Of a DNA stretch of 7,363 bases, positions 1 to 6,727 are shown one piece after another; the first letter of the stretch is position 1, and each line of letters begins with the position of its first letter. Below the pieces are notes generated by a model. That model was given only the letters and a program-made list of their open reading frames with translations, was not told the DNA's origin and made no database searches. The stretch covers positions 1 through 7,363 of the forward strand of contig JAWUWD010000128.1 of NCBI GenBank assembly GCA_034112085.1. The letters are read 5' to 3'. A program made the position numbers and the translations under genes. This stretch comes from JAWUWD01 sp034112085. GTDB taxonomy: Bacteria; Bacteroidota; Bacteroidia; Cytophagales; Cyclobacteriaceae.

Positions 1-975
1 ATTACTGAAGTTGAAGCAGTTACCTATACAATTTCAGGTAACGTTGAATACCCTAACTTCAGCGGAACAGCTGTTGCAGCCAATGGTGCTGTAGTTTATT
101 TAAAAATTGGAGCAACTGAGGCAACAACTGGTTACGATGTAGCCACAGTAGCTGATGCATCTGGAAATTACACATTCTCTGGCCTTACTGCTGGCAGTAA
201 TTTTGTTTATGCAAATTATGACACTGAAAACGAAAACAACCCAAGTGGTAGAGTTGCTGGTGCCATATTTGTTGGCGAAGGAGCATTGGTTGTAGTTGGT
301 GAGGCTAATATGTCCCAAGACTTCACATTAGCATCAATCGGCCAAGAGGACGCATTCGGAGTAAACACATATGAAGGTGGTGATTGGGGTTCTGATTGGA
401 ACCACTCTAATATAGACTTCTCATTCCCTTACGATGGCGGAAATGCTACATACACAGGCAGTTTTGCGTTAGTCGAAACATACATTGATTTTGATCCTTT
501 CGACTTGAGTGCTAGTAAAATTGAAGCTACTATTGACGTATTAACTATTACTACGGACAGTCCTGGTGGTCGTGACCCACTATACAATTCTGATGGTACA
601 TTATGGCAAGATCCAGATACACAAGCATATAACTTAGGTTGTGTACATGGATACCTTGGAATGGAAAATGATAATCCTGAGAGTGCAAATAGATATTCTA
701 CATTTGCTTCTACTAATATAGAAGCCTATGGCGATGGTTATTTGGCAAGTGGTGACTTTACACTCAATGGAACAACAGCTAGTGTAGATATGTTCTTCAA
801 ATTTCTCCCTGGTTTTGAAGGAGCAAATCGCTCTGGAGACCCAATTCTTTTCTCAAGTTTTGAAGGAACATTTGACTTCGCTGCTTTCCAAGTATTCGGT
901 GTAGAGTCAGGACATATTGGAGAAGAAAACGATGTGACAATCGATATTTCATACCAAGTAACAAAAGCACTTTAA
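1..975 (+). CDS. Secreted YceI-domain protein with N-terminal CnaB/carboxypeptidase-regulatory-like domain (5' end missing)
   Basis: The frame is open from the first base to a TAA at 973-975, followed at once by an in-frame TAG, so 324 residues of a longer protein are visible. The start and any signal peptide lie upstream. Residues about 8-105 look like a carboxypeptidase-regulatory/CnaB-type beta-sandwich: an ISGNV opening strand, a GAVVYLK strand, then DASGNYTFSGLTAG, the usual D-x-x-G-x-Y-x-F-x-x-L-x-x-G turn. Residues about 130-322 resemble the YceI fold: W133-N-H-S-N-I-D-F-S-F-P-Y, then YTGSF, FDPFDLSASKIEATIDV, SGDFTLNGTTASVDM and a closing VTIDISYQV strand. YceI proteins are periplasmic lipocalin-like barrels that bind isoprenoid or other amphipathic ligands. 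In Bacteroidota they often lie near cytochrome genes, from which a link to respiration is inferred. A terminator separates this gene from those downstream, so cotranscription with them is unlikely. Confidence 0.8.
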   Translation: MTEVEAVTYTISGNVEYPNFSGTAVAANGAVVYLKIGATEATTGYDVATVADASGNYTFSGLTAGSNFVYANYDTENENNPSGRVAGAIFVGEGALVVVGEANMSQDFTLASIGQEDAFGVNTYEGGDWGSDWNHSNIDFSFPYDGGNATYTGSFALVETYIDFDPFDLSASKIEATIDVLTITTDSPGGRDPLYNSDGTLWQDPDTQAYNLGCVHGYLGMENDNPESANRYSTFASTNIEAYGDGYLASGDFTLNGTTASVDMFFKFLPGFEGANRSGDPILFSSFEGTFDFAAFQVFGVESGHIGEENDVTIDISYQVTKAL

Positions 976-986
976 TAGTGACTAAG

Positions 987-1020
987 AAAGGGGAGTCGAT
1001 AATGACTCCCCTTTATATTT
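987..1020 (+). terminator. Rho-independent terminator after the YceI-domain gene
   Basis: A perfect 11-bp inverted repeat (987-997 AAAGGGGAGTC, 1004-1014 GACTCCCCTTT) encloses a 6-nt loop, GATAAT, and is followed by the T-rich tract TATATTTT. It begins 11 nt after the stop codon. The opposite strand has no comparable T run, so the element should act in the + direction only. It marks the end of the upstream transcription unit. Confidence 0.9.
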
Positions 1021-1048
1021 TAATCTATGCTATAAGCCCAAACTTGAA

Positions 1049-1597
1049 ATGTCACACAAACCCCTCCCCTTATTCTTAATTGCAATTACAGCATACTTAT
1101 TTGCAAGCTGCGCTTCACAAGAGCAGGATGCAAATGTCGCTGGGGTTAAACATTTCTATTTCGAGTTTGTGGATGAAATTCAAAATGAAATTACAATTGA
1201 AATAATTGATGAAGCCTCAAAAATAATGGTTCAGCACGATTACATCATGTCAGAAGAATCAGCCTCAAAAGGGTGGCCCTTTTACGGCACTATTGAAAGA
1301 GAATCAAAGGTGTTAAAAACAGAAATGATGCCCCCTCATTCCAATGTAAATCGTCTTTCTCCAATAAATCAACTAACTACACATAAAGAAGGTGAACACA
1401 CTTTAAAAGTGATTTATACAATTAATTCCATTAACGATTCCACCATAAACGTGGATAAAAAAAGTTATGACTGGCACAACAATGAGTGGCAAGGCTTTTC
1501 TAAGAAAATGAGTACAGAATTTAATATCAAGTCTTCGAATCAACCTAATATTAATAAGAAGATATCAAGAACATTAATACGCTACACTTTTAAATAA
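1049..1597 (+). CDS. Hypothetical lipoprotein, family not recognised
   Basis: This encodes 182 residues that I do not recognise. The N terminus is a lipoprotein leader: a short basic start, a hydrophobic stretch (about residues 6-19), and a lipobox-like FASC with Cys21 as the probable lipidated residue. Cys21 is the only cysteine in the protein. The mature part alternates short strands and polar loops (for example FYFEFVDEIQNEITIEIID and a YDWHNNEWQGF segment), which suggests a small beta-rich domain. It carries no CXXCH or metal motif. The ATG at 1049 is chosen because it places the lipobox at the normal distance; as usual in Bacteroidota there is no Shine-Dalgarno sequence. The gene stands alone between the terminator at 987-1020 and the cytochrome gene 55 nt downstream. 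Whether it belongs to the electron-transfer operon is unclear. The coding call is fairly secure; the function is unknown. Confidence 0.75.
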   Translation: MSHKPLPLFLIAITAYLFASCASQEQDANVAGVKHFYFEFVDEIQNEITIEIIDEASKIMVQHDYIMSEESASKGWPFYGTIERESKVLKTEMMPPHSNVNRLSPINQLTTHKEGEHTLKVIYTINSINDSTINVDKKSYDWHNNEWQGFSKKMSTEFNIKSSNQPNINKKISRTLIRYTFK

Positions 1598-1652
1598 GTA
1601 AATCATCTATATAATACTTATAAAAGCCATCAAATCATTAACGACAACCGAT

Positions 1653-2816
1653 ATGAATTACAAAAACAAAATTGGATTACTTAGCACATTTGTAACACTA
1701 GCGTTAGTATTCATAATTGGCTGTACTCATGATAATCCAGAACCAGCACCACCCCATGTTGCGACTTACGAAGATGCCGATTTTGGTACTGGAGGTATTA
1801 TGTATGATCAATTTTGGTCAGCTGATGCACAGTTCAATCAGTCAGATGCAAGTCTTTCAATTTATGATGAAAATGGTGACTTTTTTAGTTGCCAGAGTTG
1901 TCATGGTTGGGATGGATTAGGTACTGAAGGATCGTCTAATGGCAGAGCTCCACAAACTACTAGACCAAATGTTTCAAGTTTAAATTTATATGATTTGGCA
2001 CAATCAAAAACTGCTGATGAACTCTTTGAAGCTATGACAAAAACTGAAGCTAGAAGAAGTGTATCTCACGACTTATCTTCCTACGATCCTGCTTCCAATG
2101 CCACTGAAGGAGATCAAATGCCAAACTACCCGGAAATTCTCACGGATGCTCAAATATGGGACATTGTTAAATTTTTGAAGGAAGGAATGTTTGATGTAAA
2201 TGAGTTATACGTTGCCCGTTATAATGGCACCTACCCAACCGGAACATCGTCATATCAAAGTTTAGGTAAAAATGGAAATGTGGATAATGGAGCAATTTAT
2301 TATTCTACTAACTGTGCGAGTTGTCATGGTTCAGATGGTTTAGATATTGGCTTAAATGGCAAAGGACTTGGTGGATATGCAAGAAGTAAACCTTATGAAC
2401 TTCAACATAAAACCAAATATGGAGCGCTTGAGGTATCCCCTCCAATGGCTGGTGAATTTGATATTACAATTGATGAAATTAAGGATCTACTAAAAGCACT
2501 TTCAAGTAGCACAAATTTCCCAACTGATATTCCAGAAACGGGGCCTGTCTCCTTTGCTTTAGATGTGGAACCAATTTTTTATACTAGCGAAAATTGTACG
2601 AATTGCCATAAACCCGGTGGACAATTCCCCTCATTAAATTTAACTCAGGGGAATGCCTATGAGAGTATTAATTCTAATGATCTAGTAAATCTGACCTCAC
2701 CAGAATTAAGTGTTATTTATACTAAACCACCAGAAGCATCACATTCAGTGAAATATTCAACCAAACAATCAAATATTGTTCTTCGCTGGATACAAGATGG
2801 AGCTAAAAATGATTAA
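1653..2816 (+). CDS. Three-heme c-type cytochrome lipoprotein
   Basis: This 387-residue protein has a lipoprotein signal ending in IIGC, with Cys24 lipidated, so it should be tethered to a membrane on the periplasmic or outer side. Three CXXCH heme c sites are visible: C80-Q-S-C-H84, C221-A-S-C-H225 and C315-T-N-C-H319. The first two lie in class I cytochrome c-like domains. Plausible axial Met ligands are M156 (in QMPNYPEIL) and M265 (in SPPMAGEF), and each is followed by the typical C-terminal helix, IWDIVKFLKEG and IKDLLKALSS. The segment before heme 1 (GGIMYDQFW ... SCQSCHGWDGLG) resembles cytochromes with a C-x-x-C-H-G-W-D motif. The third domain, residues about 300-387, is of the type ending in L-R-W-I-x-x-G-A and matches the next gene product; it has no Met after its CXXCH, and its only other His is H364. 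The role is probably electron transfer between a quinone-linked complex and an outer-membrane or extracellular partner. The partner is not identifiable here. The gene appears to open the downstream operon. Confidence 0.9.
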   Translation: MNYKNKIGLLSTFVTLALVFIIGCTHDNPEPAPPHVATYEDADFGTGGIMYDQFWSADAQFNQSDASLSIYDENGDFFSCQSCHGWDGLGTEGSSNGRAPQTTRPNVSSLNLYDLAQSKTADELFEAMTKTEARRSVSHDLSSYDPASNATEGDQMPNYPEILTDAQIWDIVKFLKEGMFDVNELYVARYNGTYPTGTSSYQSLGKNGNVDNGAIYYSTNCASCHGSDGLDIGLNGKGLGGYARSKPYELQHKTKYGALEVSPPMAGEFDITIDEIKDLLKALSSSTNFPTDIPETGPVSFALDVEPIFYTSENCTNCHKPGGQFPSLNLTQGNAYESINSNDLVNLTSPELSVIYTKPPEASHSVKYSTKQSNIVLRWIQDGAKND

Positions 2817-2849
2817 CAAAACATTGCTTAAAATCTCAAACACGAACTC

Positions 2850-3230
2850 ATGAAAACGAAGAATAAAAAGTATTACATCAATGTTAGCCTCCTATTTATT
2901 GCCTTTTTTGCATCAGGATGTTATTACGACCAAGTAGCTCCGGTGGTAGTTGAATTACCCGATGAGCCATTAAGCTATTCATTGGAAATTCAACCAATTT
3001 TCGATGCAAAATGCGCTAGCTGTCATAATGGTACAGGGGTGCCTTTAGACCTTTCATCTGATGTTTCATATGATGCTCTTTTTTCAGGCAATTATATTGA
3101 TAAAGCTGAACCAGATAATAGTTCACTATACACGAAAATAGATGCTGGGGGCAGTATGGAGCAATATACAACCGCAACTGAAAAAGCAATTATACTAAAA
3201 TGGATTGAACAAGGTGCCGAGAATAACTAA
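2850..3230 (+). CDS. Small one-heme c-type cytochrome lipoprotein
   Basis: This 126-residue protein has a lipoprotein leader (basic MKTKNKK start, hydrophobic core, lipobox ASGC, lipidated Cys24) and a single heme c site, C55-A-S-C-H59. The only Met in the mature protein is M103, and the only His is H59 of the heme motif, so His/Met ligation is predicted. The domain runs from YSLEIQPIF (43-51) to ILKWIEQGAENN at the C terminus. It is clearly homologous to the third domain of the preceding cytochrome, which has FALDVEPIF and LRWIQDGAKND at the same places. This layout resembles the short cytochrome domain found at the ends of many Bacteroidota and Planctomycetes proteins. The gene follows the three-heme gene by 33 nt and precedes the beta-barrel gene by 9 nt, so cotranscription is likely. 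It is inferred to be an electron shuttle in the same chain. Confidence 0.88.
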   Translation: MKTKNKKYYINVSLLFIAFFASGCYYDQVAPVVVELPDEPLSYSLEIQPIFDAKCASCHNGTGVPLDLSSDVSYDALFSGNYIDKAEPDNSSLYTKIDAGGSMEQYTTATEKAIILKWIEQGAENN

Positions 3231-3239
3231 AGTACTGCT

Positions 3240-4163
3240 ATGAAAAATATACAATACAAAATACACAATATTGCAAAAATGGGCTTATTGCCTATGTTGG
3301 TTTTTCTTATGCTTTTAGTGTCAACACCAGTCATGTCGCAAGATGCCGACACAGAAAAGGAAGTGAAGGAAGTGAAAAAAGAAAAACCTGCACGACCAGC
3401 TTTTGAAAGTTCCTGGTGGTTTGATGGTCAAACGGGAGTAGTTTATAATAAAAACACTTTTGAATACGTAATCCAGCACCGTTTTGGCAAAGTCAATTCC
3501 GGAAACAGAGATTTATTGGGGCTTTATGGTCCATCAAATATCCGAATGGGATTGGCATATACTCCAATCAATAAATTGAGTGTTGGTCTTGGCTTGACCA
3601 AGAATAAAATGATACTCGACTTAAATGCCAAGTACTCAATTCTTACTCAAACGAGATCTAACTCAACGCCTCTTACACTATCTTATTATGTGAATATGGG
3701 TATTGAGATATTGGAAAAAGAGAATTATCTCAATCCATCGGACAGGTACAATTTTTTACACCAGTTGTTTATTATGAAAAGGTTCAGTTCCAACTTTTCA
3801 GCTCAAATCGCTCCTTCCGTTTCTCATTATAATGCAGTTAAATGGGAAGAACAAACAGATGGTAGCTGGGAAACAATGGAAAATGACACTTGGGCAGTTA
3901 GTGCGGGAATACGCTATAAATTAAGTGGTCAAATGAATATGATGCTGGGTTATGACCACCCTCTTACGCATCATGATATTAACGACCCTAAACCATCCAT
4001 AAATATTGGATTAGAGATAGCCACAAGCAGTCATGCATTTCAAATTTTTGCAACTAATAATAATAGAATCCAGACGCAAGAGAATTTTACGTTCAATCAA
4101 AATGATTTTGGTGAGGGTGATTGGTTGATCGGGTTTAACATCACTCGGTTGTGGTCATTTTAA
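3240..4163 (+). CDS. DUF5777-type outer-membrane beta-barrel protein
   Basis: This 307-residue protein has a signal peptide of about 33 residues ending TPVMS/Q. A short Lys/Glu-rich linker follows (about 39-53, EKEVKEVKKEKPARP). The rest, about 55-307, is made of alternating amphipathic strands such as FEYVIQHRFGKV, NIRMGLAYTP, LSVGLGLTKN and LDLNAKYSIL. The C-terminal pattern HAFQIFATN ... NDFGEGDWLIGFNITRLWSF, ending in an aromatic residue, fits an outer-membrane barrel recognised by the BAM machinery. I recognise the QHRFGKVNSG, LYGPSNIR and GFNITRLW blocks as typical of the DUF5777 family. That family's biochemical role is not established, as far as I know, although it often lies beside cytochrome and YceI genes. 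An in-frame ATG at 3279 (M14) is an alternative start that would also leave a signal peptide. A porin or scaffold for the cytochromes is only inference from position. Confidence 0.85.
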   Translation: MKNIQYKIHNIAKMGLLPMLVFLMLLVSTPVMSQDADTEKEVKEVKKEKPARPAFESSWWFDGQTGVVYNKNTFEYVIQHRFGKVNSGNRDLLGLYGPSNIRMGLAYTPINKLSVGLGLTKNKMILDLNAKYSILTQTRSNSTPLTLSYYVNMGIEILEKENYLNPSDRYNFLHQLFIMKRFSSNFSAQIAPSVSHYNAVKWEEQTDGSWETMENDTWAVSAGIRYKLSGQMNMMLGYDHPLTHHDINDPKPSINIGLEIATSSHAFQIFATNNNRIQTQENFTFNQNDFGEGDWLIGFNITRLWSF

Positions 4164-4183
4164 GTCATTGAATAATCCATATT

Positions 4184-4456
4184 ATGAAAAAATCTGATGC
4201 AAAGAAGTCAAAATTATCTAGGAGAAAGTTTCTTCCTTTTTTAGGTGGTAGTCTACTGCTTCCCCTATTAGGTCTCTCTAAATCGAAAGAGCAGTTGACC
4301 GACTCTAACGATGATTTGTACGAAACACTTTTGACAAAAGATGGTAAAGCTGTAAAAGTCAAGAAGAGCACTTTGAATAATTCAAAAATAGTGGACAAAC
4401 AAATTTCCAACAATTCATTGTTGAATTGGCTAACACCAAAAAACAAAAAATCTTAA
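4184..4456 (+). CDS. Small twin-arginine-signal protein related to the leader region of the next gene product
   Basis: This 90-residue, lysine-rich protein has a Tat signal, S12-R-R-K-F-L17, followed by the hydrophobic stretch FLGGSLLLPLLGL (about 19-31). It has no cysteine and no recognisable cofactor domain. After the leader comes a block, residues 44-64, with L-L-T-K-D-G-K-A-V-K-V-K. It aligns without gaps to residues 41-61 of the iron-sulfur protein encoded just downstream (L-M-T-T-D-G-T-L-V-Q-V-P), sharing 8 of 21 residues including the T-x-D-G core and V-x-V. The remaining 26 residues are polar and Asn/Ser/Lys-rich, ending in WLTPKNKKS. It lies 20 nt after the barrel gene and 10 nt before the Fe-S gene, so it is very likely coexpressed. 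It may be a real small accessory or assembly protein, or the remnant of a duplicated ferredoxin gene. An intact start, stop and spacing favour a functional gene. Confidence 0.75.
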   Translation: MKKSDAKKSKLSRRKFLPFLGGSLLLPLLGLSKSKEQLTDSNDDLYETLLTKDGKAVKVKKSTLNNSKIVDKQISNNSLLNWLTPKNKKS

Positions 4457-4466
4457 ATCCATTTGC

Positions 4467-5417
4467 ATGAAAGATGACCAAAAAGATTCGAGAAGAGACT
4501 TCCTAAGCAAAGGAATTAAGATAGGAGCAGCAACCATAGTCGGAGGCGCTATCGCTGCCAAAGTATTGGCGGAAAGCAAGCCAGGTGATGAAATGGTTGA
4601 ATTAATGACTACCGATGGAACGCTGGTTCAAGTTCCTGCTTCTGAAGTTCAGGATAATTCTAATGATACAGACTACAACGTAAGGGAAGGCTATGCCGAC
4701 AAGAAATTCGTCATGGTCGTAGATCTTGCTAAATGTAGAAATGCGCTAAAATGCCAAGATTCATGCAACAAAAACCACTACATCACTGGTGAAAATGCAT
4801 GGCTCAAAGTATATAACATGCAAGAAGAAAAAGACACGGCTCCCTACTGGATGCCTATGATGTGTCAGCATTGTGATCAGCCTGCTTGCGTCACTGTTTG
4901 CCCTGTAGATGCAACATTTAAGCGCAAAGATGGTATTGTATCTATTGATAATGAGCGATGTATTGGATGTCGATTCTGTATGGCGGCATGCCCATATTCT
5001 ACAAGGGTATTTAACTGGACCGATCCTCAGCAAGAGGAAATGATGTCGATGGCAGACCATATAGCCGAAAATTCTCCAGACCACACAGGGCATCCTAGTG
5101 TAAAGGGGACTGTTGATAAGTGTGATTTCTGTCCTCATATGATTGATAAAGGAGAACTCCCTCATTGTGTATCTTCTTGTCCAAATGATGTTTTTTATTT
5201 TGGCGATGCTAATGAAGATGCTGTAACCAATGGTAGCGGACAAACAGTTCGCTTAAGTGAGCTATTAAAAGAAAGGGCTGGATATCGATTTATGGAAGAA
5301 CTTGGAACTAAACCAAGTGTTTACTACTTGCCTCCAGTGGAGCGTTCTGATGCTTTCGAAGATGGCCTTGAGAATTACAATGAATTTCAGTCAGTAAAAA
5401 AACCTGAAGATATATGA
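4467..5417 (+). CDS. Tat-exported NrfC/PsrB-like iron-sulfur electron-transfer subunit
   Basis: This 316-residue protein has a Tat signal (S8-R-R-D-F-L13, then a hydrophobic stretch to about A31), so it should be exported folded with its clusters. A T-x-D-G-x-x-V-x-V block follows at about 46-56. The ferredoxin core has four Cys groups typical of DmsB/NrfC/PsrB subunits: group I C90, C96, C100; group II C133-x2-C136-x4-C141-x3-C145-P; group III C165-I-G-C168-R-F-C171-x3-C175-P; group IV C219-x2-C222-x11-C234-x3-C238-P. That makes 15 Cys instead of 16, because group I reads C-R-N-A-L-K-C and has Ala93 where the second ligand normally stands. Members of this family pass electrons between an NrfD-type membrane subunit and a periplasmic partner, often a molybdopterin enzyme. 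The stop overlaps the start of the NrfD-like gene by 4 nt (ATGA), which supports translational coupling and a shared complex. The physiological direction of electron flow cannot be told from sequence. Confidence 0.93.
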   Translation: MKDDQKDSRRDFLSKGIKIGAATIVGGAIAAKVLAESKPGDEMVELMTTDGTLVQVPASEVQDNSNDTDYNVREGYADKKFVMVVDLAKCRNALKCQDSCNKNHYITGENAWLKVYNMQEEKDTAPYWMPMMCQHCDQPACVTVCPVDATFKRKDGIVSIDNERCIGCRFCMAACPYSTRVFNWTDPQQEEMMSMADHIAENSPDHTGHPSVKGTVDKCDFCPHMIDKGELPHCVSSCPNDVFYFGDANEDAVTNGSGQTVRLSELLKERAGYRFMEELGTKPSVYYLPPVERSDAFEDGLENYNEFQSVKKPEDI

Positions 5418-6727
5418 GTAAATACGAAGAGTTAGTTGCAGAACTTGCTCCCAGAAAATTCAATCTTTCTGGTAAAATTTGGACGGTGTCCCTGATCATA
5501 ATTGTTTTGGCAGGTATTATTGCCTATATCGACCAACTCATAAAAGGTCAGGTAGTCACCAACATGAGAGATTATGTGTTGTGGGGGGTTTACATATCAA
5601 ACTTTGTCTTCTTTGTAGCCATTAGTTTTGTAGGATCCCTTACTGCAGCCATTTTAAGGTTGACAAAAAAGACTTGGCGAGTTCCCTTGGTACGTATTGC
5701 TGAAATCATTGCATTTGCAGCCATTATAATGGCTGGAGTTACCATCGTATTGGATATGGGTAGGCCGGATAGACTTTACAATCTATTTATCCATGGCAGG
5801 CTTCAATCACCCATTACTTGGGATGTGATAATCATATCAACTTACATCGTAATAAGTGGCCTTATTCTATATATACCTTTATTACCAGATTTTGCCCTGC
5901 TCAAAAAACACTTTCATGACAAACCTATTCTCAATAAATGGTATGGAAGGCTATCGTTGAATTGGACTGGAAGTCAGAAGCAAATGAGCCTTTGGTTACG
6001 ATCCATACAAATAGTAGCTATTCTTATCATCCCAGTAGCTTTGATCCTTCAAACGGTTGATGCGTGGTTGTTTTCAACGACCTATAGGATTGGGTGGGAT
6101 AGCACAAATCTAGGCCCGTACTTTATAGCAGGAGCCTTTGTAGTTGGAACTGGGAGTCTCATATCGGTGATGTTCGTTTTGAGAAAGGCATATGGTCTAG
6201 AAAAATATATAACCGATATGCATTTTGATAAACTAGGAAAGCTATTAGTATTGGCTTGTCTGATTTATCTCTATTTCAATATCAATGAATACCTACTCCC
6301 ATTATTTACAGCCCCAAAGGCCGAACTTATTCATCTTCAGGAATTGTATTCTGGGCATTACTCCTGGTTGTTTTGGTTCGTGACTATAGGGGGATTAATT
6401 CTTCCCTCTATTATGCTACTTTCTCAAAAAGGAAGAAAACCACTACCCCTATTTATTGTGGCCTTAGTAGTTGTCATCACCTCTTGGTGGAAAAGATACC
6501 TCATAGTGGTGCCGGCACTATTGCATCCATTCTTACCCATACAAGGGGTGCCCGAATCCTGGCATGAATATTTTCCCAGCTTGCATGAATGGGCTATCGT
6601 CAGTGGAACGCTCGCAATGGCACTGCTCATCATCACTATCCTTGTTCGGTATCTTCCCATCATTCCTATAATGAGAACTGCCGATGCCCAAGGTATATCA
6701 GACAACGAAAACACTTTGCAATCATGA
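5414..6727 (+). CDS. NrfD/PsrC/ActC-like membrane subunit, quinone-interacting
   Basis: This is a 437-residue integral membrane protein. I count about ten hydrophobic helices, near residues 22-40, 54-80, 91-113, 135-157, 196-215, 234-256, 274-296, 317-336, 345-366 and 393-415. Landmarks of the NrfD superfamily are visible: LDMGRPDRLYNLF (113-125) followed by SPITWDV (132-138), then a T-x-x-x-G-W-D-S-T-x-x-x-P-Y-F-I-A-G-A block (223-241), the Y-x-x-x-N-E-Y loop (287-293), and RYLIVVPALLHPFLP (361-375). The length and the last two blocks are closer to the long PsrC/ActC type than to short NrfD proteins. These subunits exchange electrons with menaquinone near the periplasmic face and pass them to a partner Fe-S protein, here surely the product of the overlapping upstream gene. 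The gene ends in another ATGA overlap with the next one. Orthology to NrfD of nitrite reduction is not implied, since no NrfA-like pentaheme gene is in view. Confidence 0.92.
   Translation: MSKYEELVAELAPRKFNLSGKIWTVSLIIIVLAGIIAYIDQLIKGQVVTNMRDYVLWGVYISNFVFFVAISFVGSLTAAILRLTKKTWRVPLVRIAEIIAFAAIIMAGVTIVLDMGRPDRLYNLFIHGRLQSPITWDVIIISTYIVISGLILYIPLLPDFALLKKHFHDKPILNKWYGRLSLNWTGSQKQMSLWLRSIQIVAILIIPVALILQTVDAWLFSTTYRIGWDSTNLGPYFIAGAFVVGTGSLISVMFVLRKAYGLEKYITDMHFDKLGKLLVLACLIYLYFNINEYLLPLFTAPKAELIHLQELYSGHYSWLFWFVTIGGLILPSIMLLSQKGRKPLPLFIVALVVVITSWWKRYLIVVPALLHPFLPIQGVPESWHEYFPSLHEWAIVSGTLAMALLIITILVRYLPIIPIMRTADAQGISDNENTLQS

Noticed and set aside
286..975. A separate gene beginning at a TTG at 286
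   Set aside because: The same frame is open back to base 1 and encodes a coherent upstream domain, so 286 is internal to a longer gene.
1610..1615. TATAAT hexamer upstream of the three-heme cytochrome gene as a promoter -10 box
   Set aside because: The surrounding DNA is very AT-rich, there is no convincing -35 at the right distance, and the Bacteroidota consensus (TTTG, then TAnnTTTG) is not matched. A promoter may exist here but the sequence alone does not support it.
3359..3377. Short tandem repeat (GAAGTGAAG / GAAGTGAAA) in the beta-barrel gene
   Set aside because: Only two imperfect 9-nt copies encoding a Lys/Glu-rich linker. This is ordinary low-complexity coding sequence and not a regulatory or mobile repeat.
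4165..4446. A 93-codon minus-strand frame opposite the small Tat protein
   Set aside because: The + strand frame has a Tat motif, operon spacing and homology to its neighbour; the antisense product has none of these.
4761..5243. A 160-codon open frame on the minus strand inside the Fe-S gene
   Set aside because: It lies wholly antisense to a gene with clear family motifs, its translation shows no recognisable domain, and nothing around it suggests expression.
6424..6714. A minus-strand open frame opposite the 3' part of the NrfD-like gene
   Set aside because: It is antisense to a conserved membrane-protein region, and its composition is what the complement of hydrophobic codons would give.
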